Assembly: GCA_963741505.1 (NCBI GenBank)
Contig: CAVUIJ010000014.1
Span: 124,001 to 188,000 of the forward strand
DNA length: 64,000 nt
Direction of reading: 5' to 3'
Source: JAKFWF01 sp963741505
GTDB taxonomy: Bacteria > Pseudomonadota > Alphaproteobacteria > Rhizobiales > Hyphomicrobiaceae
Every line of letters starts with the position of its first letter. Positions within the stretch are counted from its first letter, which is position 1. The notes under the pieces are model-generated. The model ran no database searches. It saw only the letters and a list, made by a program, of their open reading frames with translations, and was not told where the DNA came from. Of this stretch, positions 56,113-64,000 are shown piece after piece. A program made the translations under genes and the position numbers.

Positions 56113-58264
56113 TCAGCGCAACCGCACCGTGACGCGATCGACCCGGCCGCGCGCGTCGATCACCGACAGATGCACGAAACCGCGGCCATCGGGCTGCCAG
56201 ACGATCTCGCGCGACTGGCCGTCAGCAGCGATCGGCGCACCGTCGGCGAGCCATGTCAGCGGCAACGCGCCGCCGTCGGCCTTCAGCACGATCGGCGCTG
56301 TCTGCGTCCTCGACCTCGAGCTCAGCGCGATCGGGCGGGAAGGCGATCTGCACGGCGGCGTCGAGATAGCCACCGTCCGGCACCACTTGTGCGCCCGGCT
56401 CCTGAAAGCGCTTCAATGGCGGCGGCAGCGCCGCGCCGGTCGAGCGGATCGCACCGGCAGGCGCCGGCGCCAATGCGACACGATCCGGGCTGAGGCGCTG
56501 GAACGCGTCGAACAGGATCGGCGCCGCAGCGGTGCGACCGGTGAGCCCCGGCGTCGCCGCGCTGTCCGGCCGGCCAACCCATACGCCGATGGTATGGCGG
56601 CCGTCATAGCCGATCGCCCAGGCGTCGCGATAGCCGTAGGACGTGCCGGTCTTGTAGGCGATGCGGCCGCCCTTGGCCGACGCCGGCGGGGCAGAATCCT
56701 TGAGGATGTCGGTGACGTACCAGGCGGCGACCGGCGACAGCAATTGCTTCGGCCGCTCGGCCTTGGCCAGGCGCGGTCCGGCCTGACCCTCGCGGCTATG
56801 CCGCAGCGTTACCGCTTCGCCGCCGCGAGCGAGTGCGGCATAGAGCGCGGTTAGATCGGCGAGTCGCAAGCCGACGCCGCCGAGCGCGATCGCGAGCGTC
56901 GGCTCGCTGGCCTCCTTCGGCAGCGTCGCAGCAATGCCGACGCGGCGCATGCGGCCCATCAGCTTGCCGGGTCCGACCGCATTCAGCACCTTGACCGCCG
57001 GAATGTTGAGCGATTGGGCCAGTGCATCGCGGATGGTGACGGTGCCGCGGAATTCCTCGTCGAAGTTCTTCGGCGCATAGGTGCCGAAGCGAACCGGCCG
57101 ATCCTCGATCAGCATTTCCGGGTGCGCGAGACCGGCTTCAAATCCGAGACCATAGATGAACGGCTTCAGCGTCGAGCCCGGCGAACGCGTGGCTCGCACC
57201 ATGTCGACCGCACCGAACCTCGTGTCGTCGAAATAGTCCGAGGCGCCGACGTGCGCAATCACCTCGCCCGACTTGTGGTCGACGGCGAGGATTGCCGCCG
57301 ACAGGCGCTGCCCCAGGCCGCGGACATGGTCGCGCGCCAGCGCCTCGAGCTCTCCTTGCACCTGGGCGTCGATGGTGAGGCGATGGATCGACTTCGTCTC
57401 GTCGGCGGCGACTTCGGCTTCGGCCAGATGCGGCGCAAGGCGCGGAAATTCGCGGCGCGCGCTCGGTACCGGCTCGAGGCTGGCGCGCTGCGCTTCGGAC
57501 TGCGTTATGACGCCGCTTGCGACGGCCCGCGCCAGCACGCGGGCACGCGCCCGGGCTGCGGCTTGCGGGAAGCGATCCGGACGCCGCGTCTCCGGCGACT
57601 GCGGGATCGCAACCAGAAGGGCGGCCTCGCCGACCGACAACCGCGCCGGCTCGCGGCCGAAATAGGTCAGCGCCGCCGCCCGCAATCCCTCGATGTTGCC
57701 GCCGAACGGCGCCATGCGCAGGTAGAGCTTGAGGATCTCCTTCTTCGACAACTTCTGTTCGAGTTGCAGCGCGCGCAGCGACTGACGCAGCTTGCCCATA
57801 GCCGTACGCTCGTGCTCGCCGGCTAGCAGCCGCGCGACCTGCATGGTCAGCGTCGAGCCGCCGGAGACGATCCGGCCGTAACGCGCCGCGAGGCCGACGC
57901 CGCGCGCGAACGCCAGCGGATCGACGCCGCTATGCGAATAGAACCGTCGGTCTTCATAGGCGATCAGCAAGCTGATATAGCGCGGATCGACATCGCCGAC
58001 CTCGACCGGCAATCGCCAGCGGCCGGAGGGCGTGGTGAAGGCCCGCAGCAGCCGGTTGTTGCGATCGACAACCGTCGGCGACAGCGCATCGGCGGCCGCG
58101 ATCGGCGGCGGGCCCAGCCGGTAGATGGCAAAGCGGAGGGTGGCGTAGCCGGCGCCGGTCAGCAGCGCGATGCCGGCGGCCAGGGCGAATGCCAGACGAG
58201 ATCGACGGCGTAGTCCCCTCTCCCCGCCCGCTTGCGGGGAGAGGGTTAGGGTGAGGGGCGGCAA
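56113..58264 (-). CDS. pbpC: Penicillin-binding protein 1C (PbpC), one frameshift near its end
   Basis: Bifunctional peptidoglycan synthase family member. A membrane anchor lies at about residues 24-45. The glycosyltransferase domain holds the catalytic Glu in IAYEDRRFYSHSGVDPLAFA and SGGSTLTMQVARLL. The transpeptidase has the SxxK serine in RSPGSTLKPFIYGL, SLN in AQSLNIPAVK, and KTG in AYKTGTSYGYRDAW. The C-terminal BiPBP_C domain (KADGGALPLTWLADG to VTVRLR) is in another frame after about 56303. The first 15 residues are encoded by a REP repeat, so the real start is unsure. It is paired with the alpha-2-macroglobulin gene upstream, the classic partner. Confidence 0.88.
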
Positions 58265-58352
58265 CAGGTAAGGAGCAAGCGGCCGCCCCTCACCCTCGGC
58301 CGGCCGTAGGGGCCGGCCTCTGCCCTCTCCCCGTGAAGGACGGGGAGAGGGA
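58215..58352. repeat. Inverted pair of REP-type palindromes
   Basis: Two hairpins, CCCTCTCCCCGC...GCGGGGAGAGGG (58216-58245) and CCCTCTCCCCGT...ACGGGGAGAGGG (58323-58351), flank inverted arms TAGGGTGAGGGGCG and CGCCCCTCACCCT. This is a common dispersed palindromic repeat of GC-rich proteobacteria. It sits between the alpha-2-macroglobulin stop and pbpC and overlaps the annotated pbpC start. Confidence 0.85.
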
Positions 58353-58385
58353 AAAAGAGCGATCGTAGCCAGCGCAACATCGCCG

Positions 58386-61300
58386 TCACTCTTTCGCGAT
58401 GACTTCGAGGCGGCCGCTCGCAGTGCGCGCGAAGCGGTCGGGACGATACATGTCCTCGATCGTCGCCGCCGGATGCACGAAGCTGCCCGGCGTCACCGCC
58501 CGCACGATATAGGCAACGGTCACTGTCTTCGCCGGGCCCTTGCCGGCGTTGCTGTCATCGCCATCACTGCTGTCATCGCCAGCGTTGCCGCGGCGGCCGC
58601 CACCGTTGGCGGACTTGCCGAACAAGTTGAAGGCGGCGACGAAGCGGTCGTCGCGGAACTCGGTGTGCTCAGGTTTCAGCTCGCTCTTCAGCCAGTCGAG
58701 CGTCTTGACGTCGCCGCCGTCGACGAGGCGCGGGTTCTCGACTTCGAAGCCGGCCGGCAAACGATCGACCAAGAGGATCCGGCCGCCTTCCTCGCGCCGC
58801 CTCGACCTTGAGCACGACGACGAAGCGGTCGGACTGCTTCACCTGGGCCTGGCCACCCGCCATGGCGCTGGCGAGATCGACCTTCCGGCCGTCGAGCGTA
58901 TAGAACGCGCGTTCGATCTTGAAGCCCTTCGACGCTGCCGGCTCCGGCGTCAGCGCCGCGCCGATCACCGAGATCACGGCATCGACGGCGGCATCACTGT
59001 CGTTGGTGATCGTGAGCGCGCCGTCCTTTACTTCGGCCGCGGTCAATACGCGATTGAAGGCGCCCTTGTGCGGCTGGCCGTTGACGCCGAGCACGGTGTC
59101 GCGCGCCTGGTCGGTGAGCGCGCGCGCAGCCAGCAGCATCCACGCCTGCTCCTGCGTCGAGGTGTACTGCCGCGTCGCATAGACCTTGGCCAGCACGCCG
59201 ACGAGCTTCGGCGCTTCGGTGGTGCTCATCCGGGTCTCGGCCGCGAGCGTGACCAACGCCGCCCCGTCGCGCAAGCCGGAGCCATAGTCGATACGGGAGA
59301 GCTGCGCGTCCTTGGCGGTGATCCCGGCGAGCGCGGCCTTGAACGCCTTCTCCGCCCGTTCCTTGTCACCCAGCATGGCGAGCGCGGCGCCGAGCTGGGC
59401 CTGCGCCAGCGGCGTCGAGAACCGGTCGAGCCGGGTGTCGACATAGTAGCGCAGATCGCCCATGGCGGCGCGACCATTGCGAGCGAGAACGTAGAGCGCA
59501 TAGGCCCGCGCCTCGCCGCCCTTCTCGAAGTCCTGGGCATAGGAGACATAGTTCTGCAGCTTGTCGAGCGCCTGGGCGAACGCCTGCGGCTTGACGACAT
59601 AGCCGCTCTCCTTCGCCCGCGTCAGGAAGTCGGTGACGTAGGCGGACAGCCACATGTCGCCGTTGCGCGGCCCCCAGGTGCCGAACGCACCCGAGGCATC
59701 CTGCATTTCGAGCACGCGCTCGATCGCGTCCTGGATGCGTTCTTTCAGCGCCACGTCGGTCGGCAAGCCTGACTGTGCCGCCAGCGTGTTGGCGTAGAGC
59801 AGCGGCAGCGCGCGGGAGGTCGTCTGCTCGGCGCAGCCGTAGGGGTAGCGGTCGAGCTGGGTGAGCAGGCCCGGCACATCCATCGCCGCAGTCGGGCCGA
59901 CAGAGAGCGTGACTTTGGTGCGCGACGCGATCAGGTCGGCCAGCAAGTCGGGCGAAAGCGTGATCTTGCCGCCCTTGGCCGGCAAGCTCGATACCGTGTA
60001 GCGGCGGATGTCGCCGGCCGGGACCTTGACGTCGAGGGTGAGCCGGCGCTTGACGTCGACCCCGTTCGGACCGGTGACACGCACGTCGTAGGCGATGCGG
60101 CCGACGTCGGCGGGCTTCACCTTGAAGCGCTCGAACACGCGCTCATTGGGCGCGAGCGTGATGTTGCGAGCGACGACGCTGGCCTTCTGTCCGGCAGCCG
60201 TCTCCTGCTCGACGGCCACCTTGTAGGTGCCGGCGATGCCCTCGACGTTGTGCACGTCGAGCTCGATACGGGCTTCATCGCCGAGCGTCAGGAACCGCGG
60301 CGTCGAGGCCACCAGCGCCACCGGATCGCGCACGATCACGTCGCTCGTCGCGTGACCGAGCTTGTCGGCGCTCCAGGCAACCGCCATCACCCGGACGGTG
60401 CCGTTGAACTCTGGCAGTTGGAATTCGACGTTAGCCGTGCCGTCGGCCGCGACCTTGACGATGCCCGAGTGCAGCGCCACCAGCGTCTCGACCGGCGGCG
60501 AACCGTAGGTTGCCATGCCGCCGCCATCACCACCGCTGCGAAGCCTGCCGCGCTCGGCCCGCATGCCATCGATCAGGCGGCTGTAGAAATCGCGGAGCTC
60601 GAGCCCGAGCTTGCGCTGCCCGTAGAAGTGTCCTTCCGGCGCCGGCGGCTGGTAGCGGGTGAGATTGAGAATGCCGGCATCGACCGCGGCAACCGTGATG
60701 CGCGCTTCCTCGCCGGCTTTGCAGGCCACCGATCTTGACCGGCACGGCGAGCTTCGCCGCCGACTTGACCTTGTCGGGCGCGCCGAGCGTGACCTTCAGC
60801 GTGCGCTCGGTCTGGTCGAGCGCCAGCCATTTGAGCCCGAGCGCACGACCGGGCATGCGCTTTGCGGCTATGTCCATCGGACGGTAGAGCATGGTCGCGA
60901 CGTAGGCGCCGGCGCCCCAGTCGCTGCCGACTTCGATCGGGATTTCGGTCCCACCCTTGGCGACTTCGACCTGTTTGTGGGTGACGAGGCCCGACGACAG
61001 GATGGTGACGAGGGCACGGCCGCCGGTCTTCGATACGACCTTCAGCTTGGCGGTGTCGCCGGCCTTGTAGGCGGGCTTGTCGAGCCCGACTTCGAGGAAC
61101 TCAGGTGAGTCGGCGCCCTCCTCGCCGTACCAGCCGGCGCGGAAGTTGACGCTGGACGATGCGCTGCCGTCGGCCGCGGTCACCTCGAGGCGGTAGCGGC
61201 CCCAGTCGGCCTTCGCTTCGATCGCAGCAGCGACATCGGCGGTGGTGTTGGCCTTGCCGCTGGCGATCTTGCGGGAGAGCGTGACGGCCTCGTAATTCCA

Positions 61301-63754
61301 GTTGCCGTCGCGGTTGTACCATTGCCAGTTCTGATCGAGCCGCACGAGCGTCCACTGCAGGCCGGCATCGGCAGCGCGGCGGCCATCGGCGTCGAGCTTG
61401 ATCACCTCGAAGCGGGCAACCTCGCCTTCCGGCACCTCGTCACCCTTGAACAGCGACTTGATGCCGATGCGCGCCGCTTTCGGATCGACCGGCAGCGTCA
61501 CTGTGCGCTCGATGGTGCGGCCGCCGGGCTCGCGCAGGCGCAGCATGATCTCGGCTTCGAGCGGCCGCGTGGTGCGCGGGATCGGCGGCAATTGCACAGC
61601 AACTTCCGCGAGGCCATCGGCGCTGGTGGTGGGCAGACCTTCGAGCGACCTGCGCACCACGGTCAACTTCTCGTCGGCTCGGCCGAACTTGAAACCAGAG
61701 AACCCTTCGACGTCCTTGTTCGACGGCTTGACGACGACTTCACCCTCGATCGCCAGATTGGCCGCCGGCGGACCATAGAGATAGCGGCCGGCGAGCTTCA
61801 CGATCGCCAACTCTTCAGGCGCGATCGACTTCGCAACCGGCTCGAGCTTGAGTTCAAGCCGCTCCGGCACGAAGTCCTCGACCAGGAACGAGATGCTCGC
61901 CAGCGGGTCGGCCTTGGGGTCGGCATGCAGTTTTGCGCGCCAGGTTCCGGTCATCGCGGTGCCGGCAAGGGCGAGCTTTGCCTCGCGGCCGCCGAGCGCA
62001 TCATCGGTCAACGCGATGCGCCTGTGCTCGACGCCATCGGGCCGCGACACGATCAGCGTCATCGGCACTGCCGAGGCCTTGCCGGCGCGATCACGCACCA
62101 GGCCGGTCAGGTACACGGTCTCGCCGGGGCGATAGACGCCGCGCTCGGCGTAGAGATAAGCATCGAGCGGACCGGAAGCATCGCGCCCTTTGACGCCGCG
62201 ATCCGACAGGTCGAAGGCAGCGGCGGTGAGGTCGAGGAAGGCGTAGTCGCCGGCAGGGCCTTCGGCGACGATGATCGCCGGTGCCATGCCGCCTTCGCCG
62301 CGCTTCAGACCGGCATCGAAGCGGACGTAGCCGCTGGCGTCGGTCTTGGCGGTTCCGAGGATCTCGTTGTTGCGGGCGACGAGGCGCACGCTGGCGCCGC
62401 CGACGGCATCGGTATTGGCCAGGCTGCGCACGAAAGCGTGGATGCCGTCTTCGCCGCTGAGCGCTGTCAGACCGAGATCCGAGACGATGAACCACTGCGT
62501 GGCGCGCTCACCGTTGTTGCCGTTGCCGGCCGCCTTCTTGCCCTCTTCGCTGGCCGCGGTCATCACGTAGACGCCGGGCCTAAGCTCCGGAATGGCATCG
62601 CCGACCGGCACGGCCGACGTCACTTCCTCATTGAGCTTGGAGGCGACTTCGAGCGTGCCGCTGTAGACCTGGGCGCCGGCCTTGTCCTTCAACTGCTCGA
62701 CTTCGTAGCCCGACATCTGCTTTTGGAAATCGCCGCCGATCAGTGTTGAAACGAGGCTGCGGTCGCCGACACGATAGACCTCAATCCTGACCTTCTCGGT
62801 GTTGACGGTGACGACCGGAATGCCCTGCTGGCCGCGCGACGGCAGCACGTAGCTCTTGCCGGAGAAACGGACCGAGGCACCGCGATCCTTGACATAAACG
62901 CCGATCTCGGCGGTCCGGCCCAGCGTCTCGGCGGTGTCGGAGGGCAGGCCGCCGCGCACCTGCACTTCGTAGCGCCGGCCGTGCACCAGCCCCTCGACGC
63001 ACAGCTGGCGGGTGTCGACCGTCACGCTCTGCGGATCGCGGCCATCGACCGAGATGAACTTCGAAAAATCGGACTGCGTGCTGAGCAACGGTTCGGAGAA
63101 CTGGATGCACAGGCGCGGTTGCGAGGCGTCGTTCTCGACCTTGTAGTCGACGAGGCGGAAGCCGTGCTCGGCCTGCAGCTTGGCGATCTGGTCGCTGACT
63201 TCGGCGCTGGCGACAAGGGCGACGCTCGCCTTCAGGGCGTCGATCGCCGGGCGCCAATAGGAACGTCGCCTCAGGCCATCGGCAAGGGTGACAAGGGCCT
63301 GCGCCTTCAATGCCGGCGTGCCGGCGCGCAGGTAGGCGATGTAGGCCGCCGCGGTGCCGTTGACTGGCAGTTCGTAGCGCTCGGAACCGGTGTTGGGATC
63401 GGGCTGGATCGCCAGCAGCGACCGGGCGAGGCCGAGCCAGGCATCGGCATCATTGGCGTCGGCGATCACCGCCTCGGTGAAACCGCGCGCCGCTCCCCGG
63501 GGGTCGGCGCCGCCGGCCAGCACCTTCTCGGCGGCGATCCTGCTGTCGCGCGCCTTGCGGGCCGGCGCCTTGGCGTTGAGTTTGAGCCAGGCCTCGTAGC
63601 GCTGCGCGTCGCGGGCGATGGTCGGGTGCGAAAAGCCCGAAGCCTGAGCAGCAACCGGCGGCGAGCTGGCCGTCTGGGCAAACACCCCGACCGGCCAAGC
63701 GATCAGGCTCGCAGTCAGGGCAACGAGGGAAAGCGGGCGCGAGAATGTGGGCAT
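58386..63754 (-). CDS. Bacterial alpha-2-macroglobulin (YfhM type), two frameshifts
   Basis: Periplasmic or lipid-anchored protease trap of about 1,790 residues if restored. The start at 63754 has AAGGGG ahead; a signal peptide ends FAQT. Macroglobulin-like domains fill the N-terminal two thirds, with the MG1-type repeats PGETVYLTGLVRDRAGKAS and AGDTAKLKVVSKTGG. The thioester motif is YPYGCAEQTTSRALPL (Cys-x-Glu-Gln). The last part is AGFEVENPRLVDGGD to RLEVIAKE. Frame changes lie near 60730 (one C too many before KAGEEAR) and near 58800 (one base too few). In its present form it is split in three. Paired with pbpC, probably a defence against proteases or a link to cell-wall repair. Confidence 0.88.
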
Positions 63755-63956
63755 GGGCAAACCCCTTGGGTCGGTCGGCCGATCGGGCACCAGTCGAAGG
63801 CGACCAGTCCCATCGAATTCATCATCGTACAAGATGATACGGCCGAACAGGGGCGCGGGGATAAGTCTTGCGTCCGGATCGCGGCCGATCCGGTAATTTG
63901 CTGCCACATTCCGGAAGGTTCCACGAGGGCGATTGGCGACTTGCGCCGCTGCCGTA

Positions 63957-63985
63957 GGGCGGATTAGCGGAACGCGTAATCCGCC
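63957..63985. repeat. Dispersed hairpin repeat
   Basis: GGCGGATTA / TAATCCGCC, a 9-bp stem around a 10-base loop, close to a hairpin repeat common in many proteobacterial genomes. It lies upstream of the alpha-2-macroglobulin gene at the window end; no gene is seen around it. Confidence 0.6.
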
Positions 63986-64000
63986 GTGTTGTCGTGGCTG

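Overview
The window is GC-rich DNA that looks alphaproteobacterial, most likely order Hyphomicrobiales (Bradyrhizobium/Rhodoplanes-like). Pointers are the fdxA-carD pair, a DUF2189 membrane protein, a TIGR02302/DUF4175 protein, a PPK2 kinase, and a 1C-type penicillin-binding protein next to a bacterial alpha-2-macroglobulin. This placement is inferred from gene content; no search was run.

Layout. 1-9.6 kb is ordinary chromosome: 5' end of a cytochrome P450, purN, a MltB-type lytic transglycosylase, a GNAT acetyltransferase with a BtaB-like methyltransferase, ppk2, a DUF2189 protein, fdxA, carD with a long histone-H1-like tail, and a secreted nuclease-like protein. At 9663 lies tRNA-Arg(CCT). 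Its last 48 bp are repeated exactly at 33176-33223 beside a tyrosine integrase, which defines a genomic island of about 23.5 kb. The island holds a wrecked type I-C CRISPR-Cas operon (cas3-cas5c-cas8c-cas7c-cas4, many frameshifts; cas1, cas2 and array absent) cut by an IS21 element, a piece of a serine recombinase, an 11-gene catabolic/ABC-transport operon on the minus strand (possibly aldarate or related sugar-acid use), a KefB-type antiporter and the integrase.

33.2-42.7 kb is a decaying region. It has intact regulators (LysR, GntR, a XRE-TetR fusion, an orphan histidine kinase), a patatin, a cupin and a peroxiredoxin, mixed with remnants: an MFS tail, a 3-hydroxybutyrate dehydrogenase reduced to its two ends, a possible TVP38 tail, a PxpB/PxpC fusion scrap and a cut-down EAL protein. 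Two copies of a 296-297 bp MITE-like element with long inverted ends lie at 1107 and 37391.

43.3-52.2 kb is the most intriguing part: two dynamin-like GTPases, a membrane-anchored J-domain-like protein, a proline-rich single-span membrane protein, a LysM plus solute-binding protein and a double solute-binding protein, with no permease or ATPase. It looks like a chaperone/GTPase/periplasmic-sensor module of unknown role. 52.3-64 kb returns to envelope housekeeping: a universal stress protein, the TIGR02302 protein with a long GQQ repeat, pbpC and an alpha-2-macroglobulin gene.

Caution: single-base frameshifts occur in many genes, densest at 10.3-18.6 kb but also at about 24.05, 51.7-51.9, 56.3, 58.8 and 60.7 kb. 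Several restore a good reading frame if one base is added to or removed from a short run, so uncorrected sequencing errors are a real alternative to gene decay for some of them.
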